From Phycisphaerales bacterium (GTDB lineage Bacteria; Planctomycetota; Phycisphaerae; UBA1845; Fen-1342): DNA of 64,000 bases. Position numbers and translations under genes: made by a program. Under the pieces are notes generated by a model that was not told the DNA's origin, searched no databases, and worked only from the letters and a program-made list of their open reading frames with translations. The stretch's first letter is position 1; every line of letters begins with the position of its first letter. The stretch lies in contig JADJXS010000001.1 of the NCBI GenBank assembly GCA_016710275.1, positions 2,604,001 to 2,668,000 of the forward strand, in the 5' to 3' direction. Positions 1 through 8,057 of this stretch are shown here, piece by piece.

Positions 1-2
1 AG

Positions 3-362
3 TCGCTGGCGGAAGGCGATCTTTCGGAACGAGCGCGCCGCCGGGCTGCCGAGATCGCCCGCGACGCCGATATCCGCATGACGATTCCCAAGCCGCCCAA
101 AACGAGCTCCGGCGCGGAACTCCGTACCGTCGCCGCACCCTCGGCGCTGGGCGACGATCGGCTGCCGATCCCCGGAACCGTTCTCACACGGACGTACCGT
201 GGCCGGGCGCACCACGTCACGGTCCTCCCAAAGGGATTCGACTACGACGGCGAGGTCTACCGCACGCTGAGTGCCGTCGCCAAGAAGATCACCGGCGCGC
301 ACTGGAACGGGTTCCTCTTTTTCGGGCTCGTGAAGCCCGGCGCGGAGGCGACGGATGAGTAA
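3..362 (+). CDS. DUF2924-family protein, 5' end cut off by the window
   Basis: The frame is open from the first bases, so the gene starts upstream. The visible part reads through an arginine/alanine-rich segment and then a compact domain with TRTYRGRAHHVTVLPKGFDYDG and YRTLSAVAKKITGAHWNGFLFFGL, the signature of DUF2924. Members of this family usually sit directly before a serine recombinase, as here, where the stop codon overlaps the recombinase start by 8 bp. That coupling suggests a helper role in integration or its control, but the molecular function is unknown. An internal ATG at 78 would give a 94-aa product, but the open frame upstream looks family-like. Confidence 0.8.
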   Translation, partial: SLAEGDLSERARRRAAEIARDADIRMTIPKPPKTSSGAELRTVAAPSALGDDRLPIPGTVLTRTYRGRAHHVTVLPKGFDYDGEVYRTLSAVAKKITGAHWNGFLFFGLVKPGAEATDE

Positions 363-1923
363 GCGCCGCCCCGCGCCCCCACCGCCCGAGAAACGCGTCC
401 GCTGCGCCATCTACACGCGCAAGAGCACCGAAGAGGGGCTCGAGCAGGAGTTCAACTCCCTCGATGCGCAGCGCGAATCGGGAGAGGCGTACATCGCAAG
501 CCAGAAAGCCGAGGGGTGGGAGTGCCTGCCGGATCATTACGACGATGGCGGCTACACGGGCGGGAACATGGACCGGCCGGCGCTGAAACGCATGATGGCC
601 GACATCGACGCGGGAAAGATCGACTGCGTCGTCGTCTACAAGGTGGACCGCCTCAGTCGCTCGCTGTTCGACTTCGGACGGATCATGGAGGCGTTCGATG
701 CCCAGAAGGTTTCGTTCGTCTCGGTGACGCAAGCGTTCAACACGACGCACTCGATGGGCCGGCTCACGCTCAATATCCTGCTTTCGTTCGCCCAGTTTGA
801 GCGCGAGATCATCGGTGAGCGGACGCGCGACAAGATCGCGGCCGCGCGGCGCAAGGGCAAGTGGTCCGGCGGGCACCCGGTTCTCGGCTACGACCTGCTG
901 CTATCGCCGGGTGGATCAAAACTGGTCGTCAACAATGATGAGGCCCGCCGCGTTCGGACCATCTTCGACATCTACCTGCGGCAGGAGAAACTGATCCCCG
1001 TCGTGCAGGAACTCGACCGGCGCGGCTGGAACACAAAGACCTGGGTGACCCGCAAAGGCCAGACGCGCGGCGGCCGCCCCTTCGACAAGAATTCCCTGTT
1101 CAAGATGCTGACGAACCCGGTCTATCTCGGGAAGGTGAAGTACCGCGACGAACTGCACGCGGGCGAGCACGCCGCGATCGTTGATGAGCAACTCTGGCAA
1201 CGAGCGCAGGCGGTCCTTCACCGCAACGGCCGAAACGGCGGCGCGACGGTCAAGAACAAGTACGGGGCGCTGCTGCGCGGCCTCGTCCGGTGCGTGCCGT
1301 GCGACGCGTCGATGGGCCACTGCTACTCGGCGAAGGGGCCGCGCCGCTATCGCTACTACGTCTGCATGCACGCCCAGAAACGGGGCTGGCAAGTCTGCCC
1401 GTCGAAGTCCGTGCCCGCGGGCGAGTTGGAGCGGTTCGTAATCGATCAGATACGCGGCGTCGCCCGCGACCCGACCGTTCTGGCCGAAACGGTCCGCGAG
1501 GTCCAGCGCCAGAGCCGGCGTACGGTTGGGGAACTAGAGGCCGAACGGGACGCCCTGGAACCCGACGTGGCCCGCCAAACGGCCGCGTTGCGCAAACGGG
1601 TGGCCGCCACGGGGACTACGGGCAACGGGGCGGAAACCGCCCGCCTACGCGACCAAGTCCGCACGCTGGAGCAACGGGCGACGGAGGTCCGCGAGCGGAT
1701 CGTCGCGCTCAGCCGGGATATCGTGGACCAGCGCGAGGTCGAAAACGCGCTGGCGCTGTTCGACCCGGTTTGGGACACGCTGACGCCGCGCGAACAAGCG
1801 CGCGTGATCCAGTTGCTCGTCGAGCGCGTCGATTACGACGGCCGTAACAGCACGATCGCGATCACGTTCCGCCCGAACGGGATCAAGACGCTCGCCCGTC
1901 AGAAGGAGGAATCCGCCGCATGA
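355..1923 (+). CDS. Large serine recombinase (phage integrase/excisionase type)
   Basis: The 522-aa protein has a resolvase catalytic domain at about residues 15-165, with YTRKSTEEG containing the probable nucleophile Ser24 and the family arginines in YKVDRLSRSLFDF. A recombinase domain follows at about 175-275 (GYDLL to NPVYLGKVKYRDE). A zinc ribbon at about 305-365 has paired cysteines in RCVPCDASMGHC and the later cysteines YVCM and QVCPSK. A coiled-coil C-terminus (about 375-480) is typical of large serine integrases and holds the synaptic complex. It recombines attP and attB, and excision needs a directionality factor. It overlaps the genes on both sides, so the three genes are probably one operon. 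It is the only integrase seen in the window. Confidence 0.93.
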   Translation: MSKRRPAPPPPEKRVRCAIYTRKSTEEGLEQEFNSLDAQRESGEAYIASQKAEGWECLPDHYDDGGYTGGNMDRPALKRMMADIDAGKIDCVVVYKVDRLSRSLFDFGRIMEAFDAQKVSFVSVTQAFNTTHSMGRLTLNILLSFAQFEREIIGERTRDKIAAARRKGKWSGGHPVLGYDLLLSPGGSKLVVNNDEARRVRTIFDIYLRQEKLIPVVQELDRRGWNTKTWVTRKGQTRGGRPFDKNSLFKMLTNPVYLGKVKYRDELHAGEHAAIVDEQLWQRAQAVLHRNGRNGGATVKNKYGALLRGLVRCVPCDASMGHCYSAKGPRRYRYYVCMHAQKRGWQVCPSKSVPAGELERFVIDQIRGVARDPTVLAETVREVQRQSRRTVGELEAERDALEPDVARQTAALRKRVAATGTTGNGAETARLRDQVRTLEQRATEVRERIVALSRDIVDQREVENALALFDPVWDTLTPREQARVIQLLVERVDYDGRNSTIAITFRPNGIKTLARQKEESAA

Positions 1924-2357
1924 TCGCCGCCAACAAAACGCCCGCGTCCCTGAAAATCGAGTGCCACGTGCGATTTGCGCACGATCGCCGTGGGCGGAAA
2001 GACCTGCAAGTTGCCGATAGCGCCGAACTTCCGCGCGCCCCGCTGGGGCGCATCCCGCGCATCTCGCGGCTAATGGCGCTGGCCATCCGCTTCGAGCGAC
2101 TCGTCGCGACCGGCGAAGTGCGCGACTACGCCGAACTGGCATCGCTCGGCCACGTGACGCGCGCGCGGGTTACCCAGATCATGGGCCTCCTCTACCTCGC
2201 GCCGGCCATTCAGGAGGATCTTCTATTCCTGCCGCTGGTCGAGCATGGGCGTGAACCCATCAAGGAATGGATGATCCGTCCGATCGCCGCCACCCCGGAC
2301 TGGCGCAAGCAGCGCCAGCTGTGGGCCAAACTGTCCAGCGCGCTGGCCACGCCGTAA
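1920..2357 (+). CDS. Recombinase-linked HTH-like protein
   Basis: The 145-aa protein starts with an ATG that overlaps the recombinase stop by 4 bp, so it is translationally coupled. Residues about 45-110 (SRLMALAIRFERL, VRDYAELASLGHVTRARVTQ) read as a helix-turn-helix of the ParB/KorB kind followed by a hydrophobic helix. The C-terminus is tryptophan-rich and basic (WRKQRQLWAKL). Proteins of this type commonly follow planctomycete and alphaproteobacterial serine recombinases. A role as DNA-binding partner or recombination directionality factor is plausible but inferred only from the position and the HTH. Confidence 0.75.
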   Translation: MIAANKTPASLKIECHVRFAHDRRGRKDLQVADSAELPRAPLGRIPRISRLMALAIRFERLVATGEVRDYAELASLGHVTRARVTQIMGLLYLAPAIQEDLLFLPLVEHGREPIKEWMIRPIAATPDWRKQRQLWAKLSSALATP

Positions 2358-2475
2358 AGAAACTCGGTTCTCCACTCGGGGTGCTGTCGCTCTCCCGCCG
2401 ATAACCACATAATCAGCCGTATCTTGCAGCAACTCGGTGCGTGCGAAGCACGACCACTGTTGAGGATGCCGGGAG

Positions 2476-3336
2476 ATGGGACATCACGACCTCCCTGTCA
2501 TGCCACGTACACCGCGCTTTCGGCGCGTCGTCGCCCTTCTAGGCGATAGCGCTGGTGGAGGCGGTACCGTTGGAGTGGCCCCCGGCGGCCTCCCGCAGAT
2601 CGCCGATGCAACGCTCGCAGCCTCAGACGAGGGGCTCGATCGGGCAAAAGGCGACGAAGGGCTTGCCTTTTGCGTCTTTCTAATGACGCAGATCACGCGG
2701 GCCGCCCGCGAGAAAGATTTCCGCGGTGCCCTGGAGCGCGCCGGTCTTCCGTTGCCTCCTGGTCAACCCCAAGCTGGCGGGCAAGGTGAAGCCGCCGGCG
2801 AACCTGCGTTTACCGTCTTTGATCTTGTCAGCGGATTCAGCGGGGCAGTCGATGAGCATCTGCGTCGCTCGCGATCCCGAACTGACATCGGCGAGCTCGC
2901 CCAGCTCGCGGCAAACGAAAGCCTCACCGCGCTGTGCGCCGCCCCATCGGAATCGCTGTGGGGCAGCACGGAACGAACGGTCCAGAGCGCACTCGGAGCG
3001 TTCGCGACGAAGAAAGGCTTCTCGCTATTTGCGCATGATTTCTTCGCCCGGCTGACGCGCCGCTATCTCGAATACCACTTGGGGCGCGAACTCTCAAACC
3101 ATGTTGGGCCAAACCGACGTTTCGCCAGCGCGCGCGAGCACAATGAGTTTCTGCGCCAACTTGACGCGCACTGTCGCGTCGCGACGGGGGTCGTGCGGAA
3201 ATTCGCCGGCGAATGGTACTCGCTGCACAACTTTCAAAAGGATATCACGCTTCGCAAGGCCAGAGGTTTTGCTGCTCACGCGGTCGACAAGGTGCGGGAA
3301 GCGCTGAAGTACCAGGAGACGCGGGGTGATGACTAA
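2476..3336 (+). CDS. Unknown protein paired with a QueC-like ATPase
   Basis: The 286-aa protein has no domain I can name. Glycine-rich stretches near residues 25-45 precede a mostly helical body with LAFCVFLMTQITRAAREKDF, FARLTRRYLEYHLGRELSNHVG and a conserved-looking HCRVATGVVRKFAGEWY near the C-terminus. Its stop overlaps the start of the QueC-like gene by 11 bp, so the two are made together and probably work together. Base composition is a little less GC-rich than in the phage replication genes, consistent with cargo. An alternative start at 2500 (MPRTPRF) is possible. It could be a substrate or adaptor for the ATPase. Confidence 0.8.
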   Translation: MGHHDLPVMPRTPRFRRVVALLGDSAGGGGTVGVAPGGLPQIADATLAASDEGLDRAKGDEGLAFCVFLMTQITRAAREKDFRGALERAGLPLPPGQPQAGGQGEAAGEPAFTVFDLVSGFSGAVDEHLRRSRSRTDIGELAQLAANESLTALCAAPSESLWGSTERTVQSALGAFATKKGFSLFAHDFFARLTRRYLEYHLGRELSNHVGPNRRFASAREHNEFLRQLDAHCRVATGVVRKFAGEWYSLHNFQKDITLRKARGFAAHAVDKVREALKYQETRGDD

Positions 3337-5101
3337 TCCCCAGCTCATCCTGTGCAACGGCGCGCTGAAAGGGACTAAGCGACCATCCGAATGGTCGACG
3401 ATCGAACCCCAGGAGCTCTGGACATTTGGGGCATCACAGAACGTCAACCTGGAGATTACTGATCTAACCGACAAAATGGTCCGACAGCTTCCGGCTGTCG
3501 TACACGATCTAATGGAACTGGCAGCGCTCGTCTACGCCGCCGATCAAAGTTGCCGCCGACGGAAGGGAAAGACCATTGACTGGGGTGAATCGTGGCATCG
3601 CACATTCCGCTTTGAGATTGCCGTGCGCGAACCGGATTTCTGGAACCAAGCACGAGTGCTGGCCACGCTTACGGATGCGCTTTCGTTTTTGTCGGAGGAC
3701 AACTTTGAATTCAGCTTCGTGAAGTTCAAGAAGCTCCCAGAGATTCAAGACTACTTGGACTTCGACAAGGGAGCCGGCCTTCCTGACGCTGTCGAGCGGG
3801 TCTTGCTATTCTCTGGCGGTCTCGATTCTCTTGGGGGTGCCGTAGACGAGATTCTCATTAACCGCAGACGCGTAGCCCTGGTCAGTCACAAACCAGTCGA
3901 TCATCTTGCCAAGAAACAGCGCGAACTCGTCGCAGCGATCGCCGAGCGAGCGTCGGAGTCTAAACTGCGCCCACTTCACTTCCCGATCTTGGCCAACAAG
4001 ATCGGCGAACTCAGCTTGGAGCACACTCAGCGTAGCCGTTCGTTCCTGTATGCGTCGATGGCAGCAGCCGTCGCGGAGTATTTCAAACATGACCGCATCT
4101 ACTTCTACGAGAACGGCATTCTCAGCGTAAATCTTCCATTCTGCGGACAGGAGGTAGGAGCGCGAGCAACACGCACGACACATCCGCAGGCATTGGATGG
4201 CTTCGGCCGCATCTTTAAGCTGGTCCTTGGACGGGCATTCACCGTTGAGAATGGATTCCTGTGGCTGACGAAGGAGGACGTGCTGCGCCGTCTCAAGAAA
4301 GCTGGTCACTGCGTCCTGGCTCGAAACTCGCTGAGTTGCACACATACCCGAAACTTCACTCTGGCGTCTCCGCATTGCGGCTTGTGCTCGCAATGTCTTT
4401 CGAGGCGCGTCGCCGCGATTGGTGCCGAATACGGGGACGATGATCCAACGGCGGGCTATCGAGCCGACACGGTGATTGGCGAGCGCAAGAAGGACGAGGA
4501 ACGCATTCTGGCGGAGCGCTTTGTGGGCGTCACCCATGAGATCGAGGAAATGACCACCGTCGATGAATTCCATCGGCGCTTTTCGGGCGAGTTGTCGCGC
4601 GTCTATTCATATGTGGGCGTGCCTGCGAAGACGGCGGCGGAGAAACTGTTCGATCTTCATCACCGCCACGCCGAGCAGGTGGGCGCTGTCATGCGCAACA
4701 TGATGATTCTGCATGTGGATGCGCGGCGACGTGGACTCTTGCCGGATACATGCCTGGTTAATTACGCCTTCGATGCGGGCCGACCAGCCAGTCACAAAGC
4801 CAGCCCGACGGACGATGTCGCGTCTCAGCCCGTTGTCACGAATGGTCCCTCGGTGGTGCTCGGCGATCCCGGCAGACCGTGCGCTGTGCGTGGAAAAGAG
4901 AAAAAGCCGCTCACCGACGCGCAGCGCGCTGTCGTCGCAGCACTCATTGAGGCCGGCCCGAATGGCCTGACGAAGGACTCGTTAGAACTGATCCGGCCCA
5001 GCGCACGGCGCATTCTGAAGCAACTCCAGCAGGACTGCGATTGGGCCCAGGTCATCCTGATGCCCGGCCAGACAAACGGCCGATACCGAATCGGGCAGTA
5101 G
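3326..5101 (+). CDS. QueC-like PP-loop ATPase with C-terminal winged helix (probable defence protein)
   Basis: The 591-aa protein carries the PP-loop LLFSGGLDSLGG at about residues 162-172, the ATP-pyrophosphatase motif of the QueC/ExsB superfamily. The zinc site is also present: a Cys in NSLSCTHTRN followed by HCGLCSQCLSRR (about 337-360). QueC itself, which makes preQ0, is about 230 aa. This protein has a long unrelated N-terminus and a C-terminal winged-helix region (LTDAQRAVVAALIEAGPNGL, about 525-590). Enlarged QueC-like proteins occur in anti-phage systems such as Qat (QatC) and type IV CBASS. None of the partner genes of those systems is here, and there are no other queuosine genes. 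The start may be GTG 3326 or ATG 3329, behind the Shine-Dalgarno aggaga. Confidence 0.85.
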   Translation: MMTNPQLILCNGALKGTKRPSEWSTIEPQELWTFGASQNVNLEITDLTDKMVRQLPAVVHDLMELAALVYAADQSCRRRKGKTIDWGESWHRTFRFEIAVREPDFWNQARVLATLTDALSFLSEDNFEFSFVKFKKLPEIQDYLDFDKGAGLPDAVERVLLFSGGLDSLGGAVDEILINRRRVALVSHKPVDHLAKKQRELVAAIAERASESKLRPLHFPILANKIGELSLEHTQRSRSFLYASMAAAVAEYFKHDRIYFYENGILSVNLPFCGQEVGARATRTTHPQALDGFGRIFKLVLGRAFTVENGFLWLTKEDVLRRLKKAGHCVLARNSLSCTHTRNFTLASPHCGLCSQCLSRRVAAIGAEYGDDDPTAGYRADTVIGERKKDEERILAERFVGVTHEIEEMTTVDEFHRRFSGELSRVYSYVGVPAKTAAEKLFDLHHRHAEQVGAVMRNMMILHVDARRRGLLPDTCLVNYAFDAGRPASHKASPTDDVASQPVVTNGPSVVLGDPGRPCAVRGKEKKPLTDAQRAVVAALIEAGPNGLTKDSLELIRPSARRILKQLQQDCDWAQVILMPGQTNGRYRIGQ

Positions 5102-5227
5102 GTCCACCTTTGTACACCTTTGATCACCCCCCTGCATGCACCTTCAAGCACGAAGGTACACCGACCTCCCACTGAGAATCCGTCCAGCGTCGCCGATCTA
5201 ACGGCGGGCTGGAAAGGACTCTCGAGC

Positions 5228-5572
5228 ATGGACGCAGTAGAGAAACTAGCAGCTAGCTTGAGCGAGCTGTCCGAGAACAGCAGGCGCCTGATCAGGGCGA
5301 TGCAGCACGCCAACTTCGGCCGCATCACCATTTCGGTCCGCGATGGCGGTCCCGATGCTGCGGCAACGTGGCACATTCAGCGCACGGTGAAGCTGGTCGG
5401 CGGGGAGAACGGGCCCCGGCCTGAGACAAGCTGCGCGGACTTCCCGCTCCGCAACGAACACAAGGCGCTGTTCGGGGAATTGAAACAACTGCCGGACGGA
5501 GTTCGCGTGACGATTGAGATCAAGCACGGTCTACCGGTATTCATCGAGGTCAATCAAGCCTGCGACGCATAA
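5228..5572 (+). CDS. Small hypothetical protein
   Basis: The 114-aa product begins with an ATG at 5228, chosen over a longer in-frame start at 5120 because the upstream 36 codons look unlike protein. It has an N-terminal amphipathic helix (VEKLAASLSELSENSRRLIRAMQ) and a beta-rich body (GRITISVRDGG, WHIQRTVKLVG, VRVTIEIKHGLPVFIEV). No family was recognised. It stands alone between the QueC-like gene and a strong terminator hairpin, so it may end the cargo operon. Confidence 0.55.
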   Translation: MDAVEKLAASLSELSENSRRLIRAMQHANFGRITISVRDGGPDAAATWHIQRTVKLVGGENGPRPETSCADFPLRNEHKALFGELKQLPDGVRVTIEIKHGLPVFIEVNQACDA

Positions 5573-5625
5573 AGCGCTCGCAGCAACCGCTAAACGCACA
5601 GCGCAACTAACCGGCCGCACAGCGG

Positions 5626-5671
5626 AGGCGTTGCGGGTGTCGCGGAGAACCGCGAACTCGCAACGCCTTTT
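5626..5671 (+). terminator. Strong rho-independent-type terminator
   Basis: A 10-bp perfect outer stem (aggcgttgcg with cgcaacgcct) encloses a second perfect 6-bp stem (tcgcgg/ccgcga) with an agaa loop, followed by a short T run (tttt, then cgttt). It separates the cargo genes from the sigma-factor gene and would make the latter depend on its own promoter or on antitermination. Confidence 0.7.
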
Positions 5672-5715
5672 CGTTTGCCCGTGCGCCGCGGCCCTCCCAT
5701 CGACACCCGCAGGAC

Positions 5716-5733
5716 CTCCTCGGCCACGAGGAG
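5716..5733 (+). promoter_or_regulatory. Hairpin masking the Shine-Dalgarno of the sigma-like gene
   Basis: The arms ctcctcg and cgaggag pair perfectly around a gcca loop. The right arm contains most of gaggag, the ribosome-binding site 6 nt before the ATG at 5740. When folded it would block translation of the sigma-like factor. This is inferred from pairing only. Confidence 0.5.
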
Positions 5734-5739
5734 ACCCCA

Positions 5740-6312
5740 ATGGGTACCAGCAAGAAGATCACGCTTGACGAATACGCGACCACGCTCATTCGACTCAAGG
5801 CTCGCCAACTCATCGGCCAGTACGGTTTCAGCAGGTCGGACCGCGAGGACCTCGAGCAGGAGTTGACGCTCAACCTGCTCATCCGCCTCAGTCGTTTCGA
5901 TCCGAGCAAGGGCCAGCCGGCGACGTTCGTGCGCATGGTGGTCGACCGGCGCGTCGCGAGCCTGATTCGCGAGCGCAAGTCTCTTTCTCGCGACTATCGC
6001 CGGGCGCGCCACTTGCTCGACGAGATCAGCGACGAGATTGGCGACGGAAGTCTCACGGAACCGGCCGTCGATGACCAGCACGAACGCGATCTGGCAATGG
6101 ACATGGCTGAGGCGCTGGACACACTTTCGGATGTCCAGCGCTCGATCGCGGAGAGCCTGCGGGATGCCCCCCTCACCGAAGTTGCGCGCAAGCACCACTG
6201 CAGCCGAGAGGCGATGCGCCGGCATGCGGAGCAAGTCCGGCGGCATCTCGCGCGTCGCGGACTGGATCAGTACATCGCAGCCCACCAAACCGACGCGGCG
6301 CCGCGTAAGTAA
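5740..6312 (+). CDS. Sigma-70-family RNA polymerase sigma factor (phage-borne)
   Basis: The 190-aa protein has the two-domain layout of small sigma factors. A region-2-like helix set is at about residues 10-85 (SRSDREDLEQELTLNLL, RFDPSKGQPATFVRMVVDRR). A region-4-like HTH lies at about 120-178 (LDTLSDVQRSIAESLRDAPLTEVARKHHCSREAMRRHAEQV). It should direct host RNA polymerase to a subset of promoters, probably phage genes downstream. It follows a terminator and its start is covered by a hairpin, which suggests tight control. The start ATG has the Shine-Dalgarno gaggag 6 nt upstream. No anti-sigma gene is adjacent. Confidence 0.82.
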   Translation: MGTSKKITLDEYATTLIRLKARQLIGQYGFSRSDREDLEQELTLNLLIRLSRFDPSKGQPATFVRMVVDRRVASLIRERKSLSRDYRRARHLLDEISDEIGDGSLTEPAVDDQHERDLAMDMAEALDTLSDVQRSIAESLRDAPLTEVARKHHCSREAMRRHAEQVRRHLARRGLDQYIAAHQTDAAPRK

Positions 6313-6316
6313 CCAA
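6300..6316 (+). repeat. 17-bp direct repeat, copy 1
   Basis: gccgcgtaagtaaccaa spans the end of the sigma-like gene and its stop codon. An identical copy lies at 21047-21063, just before the tRNA and the head genes. Both are followed by tagg within one base. The function is unknown; it could be a shared control element of the phage. Confidence 0.5.
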
Positions 6317-6347
6317 TAGGCACCTGTGATGCCTGGAGGCGTTCCTG

Positions 6348-6653
6348 ATGACCCGAGCCGTTTATCGCTTCACGTTTTCCAGGGCAGCCGACCTCGTCGA
6401 AGCCGAGGCGACGCTGCACGTGGCGCTGTACGCAAGCGAAGGGTTATTCGGCTCGGCGCGGGTACGTCTCGAATTCGGCTACCGGCTCGACGCGTCTCGT
6501 AATGCCATGTTGGTCGACGCGACGACCGAGGTCGGCTCGGTCGTCGCGCGCATCTTCACCGCGCTGTTGCTGCGCGAGATCGGCGAGGGGGCCTTCGAGG
6601 TACGCGCCGCCGAACCGCAGCCGCGGGACGCAACGGCGGAGAAGGCAGCGTGA
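6348..6653 (+). CDS. Small hypothetical phage protein
   Basis: The 101-aa protein has alternating beta-type segments (AVYRFTFSRAADLVEAEATLHVALYA, SARVRLEFGYRLD) and an acidic, alanine-rich tail. No family was recognised. It begins the early gene run after the sigma-like factor, with a ggag-type site about 10 nt upstream. Its stop overlaps the following GTG, which suggests an operon. Confidence 0.6.
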   Translation: MTRAVYRFTFSRAADLVEAEATLHVALYASEGLFGSARVRLEFGYRLDASRNAMLVDATTEVGSVVARIFTALLLREIGEGAFEVRAAEPQPRDATAEKAA

Positions 6654-7002
6654 GAGACCCGGCTGTGCCACTCATCCACCTCGGGCAGGGCGACTTCAGG
6701 CGCGACTACCACGCTGAGGATTTGAGTGTGAACGCCGAAAACGACAAGCCCGTGCAGTCGAAGCCAGGCATCATGCTGCTCGAGGCGGAAGCGCTCGGCG
6801 CGCGCTGCGCTACGTCGCCGTCGCTGATTGGTTTGAGCAGCTCCCGTTCGCGCGCCACGACCCCGACCGCGAGCGGCGCGCGATGGACATCTTCAACCGC
6901 ATTGAGGCTGAGCTTCGTCAGGCGGGCGGGCACCTGCTGCGCCGGCTGGGGCATCGGGAACGCGTGCTCGAGCGGGCGCTCGAGGAGGGCCACGGGTCAT
7001 GA
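6650..7002 (+). pseudogene. Small phage gene split by a frameshift in a GC dinucleotide tract
   Basis: One frame opens with GTG 6650 or GTG 6728 and gives NAENDKPVQSKPGIMLLEAEALG. The sensible continuation, RYVAVADWFEQLPFARHDPD up to ALEEGHGS, lies in another frame and has no start of its own. The two join perfectly if one gc is removed from gcgcgcg near 6800, giving EAEALGALRYVAVADWF. The stop overlaps the next gene by 4 bp. Either a real slippage mutation or a sequencing/assembly error explains it. No function was recognised. Confidence 0.45.
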
Positions 7003-8057
7003 CGCAGGCCGCTCCCCATCACGAAGCATCGCAGGTCACCGAGCAGCGGTGCGCGGGGGCGGCCCGCGACCTGCTCACGTCCACGCGCTTGGCGACCCTG
7101 CGCCGGTGCGCGAAGCAGCACTACCTCCGCTACGAGCTCGGGCTATCGCGAGTGCGCACGAGCGATGCACTGCGCCTGGGTGCTGCGTTCCACCGCGGGC
7201 TGGAGCGTTACAACCGCGGCGCCGATCCGGCGGATGCGATCGTTGACGCGGTCGCCGAGTACGAGTTCGTGCCCGATTGGGCGGACAGCTTCGAGTGGGA
7301 CGTCGAGCGCGAGATCATCCAGCAGCTCCTGGCCGGACATTTCTGGCGCTACGAGAAAGACGACGTCGAGATCATTGCCGTCGAGCGCACGTTCGAGTTG
7401 CCGCTCGTCAACCCACAGAGCGGTCGCCCGAGCCGCGCATTCGTCATCGCGGGGAAGATCGACGCGATCGTGCGCCTGGCCGACGGGCGCCTCGCGGTCC
7501 TGGAGTACAAGACCGCCGGAGAGGACATCGCCCCCGACAGCGACTACTGGCCTCGCCTGCGCTGTGATCCGCAGATCTCGCAATATGTGCTCGCGGCCCG
7601 GGCGCTCGGCTTCGACGTCGCGACCGTCCTGTACGACGTGACGCGCAAGCCAACGATTTCACCGCTAAGGGCAACGCCTCTCGACAAACGCAAGTACACG
7701 AAAGACGGTCGCCTCTACGCCGCGCAGCGCGAGAACGACGAGACGCCCGAAGAGTTCGGCCAGCGCCTGCTGGTCGATGTCGGCGACCGCCCCGACTACT
7801 ACTTCCAGCGCCGCGAGGTGCCCCGTCTCGAGGACGAACTGGCCGAATTCCAGGCCGAGGTCTGGCAGCAGGCCAAGCAGCTCCTCGACGCACGCCGGCA
7901 CGGTCGCTGGTTCCGCAACGTCCATCGCTTCACCTGCGGCACATGCGAGTTCGCCAACATCTGCCTCAACGGCGTCCGCGTGACGTCGGGTACAGCGCCC
8001 GCTGGCTTCCAGATTCTGACCAACGTCAGCCCCGAACTTCCAGCAGGAGACGATTGA
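6999..8057 (+). CDS. PD-(D/E)XK nuclease, Cas4/RecB-like with cysteine cluster
   Basis: The 352-aa protein contains the nuclease core: a GAAFHRGLERY histidine segment, then GKIDAIVRL with the catalytic Asp and LAVLEYKTAGED with the E-x-K pair (about residues 150-175), then the motif QISQYVLAARALG. A cysteine near the N-terminus (LRRCAKQHYLRYE) and three at the C-terminus (CGTCEFANIC) form the iron-sulfur cluster pattern of Cas4/AddB-type nucleases. It is probably a 5'-3' end-processing exonuclease that prepares ends for the annealing ATPase encoded next. It starts inside the stop of the previous gene and is followed directly by the Sak4-like gene. Confidence 0.85.
   Translation: MTQAAPHHEASQVTEQRCAGAARDLLTSTRLATLRRCAKQHYLRYELGLSRVRTSDALRLGAAFHRGLERYNRGADPADAIVDAVAEYEFVPDWADSFEWDVEREIIQQLLAGHFWRYEKDDVEIIAVERTFELPLVNPQSGRPSRAFVIAGKIDAIVRLADGRLAVLEYKTAGEDIAPDSDYWPRLRCDPQISQYVLAARALGFDVATVLYDVTRKPTISPLRATPLDKRKYTKDGRLYAAQRENDETPEEFGQRLLVDVGDRPDYYFQRREVPRLEDELAEFQAEVWQQAKQLLDARRHGRWFRNVHRFTCGTCEFANICLNGVRVTSGTAPAGFQILTNVSPELPAGDD

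Noticed and set aside
2476..5101. Complete QatABCD anti-phage system
   Set aside because: Only a QatC-like QueC protein is present. No AAA ATPase (QatA) or TatD nuclease (QatD) is nearby, and the 286-aa partner does not look like QatB.
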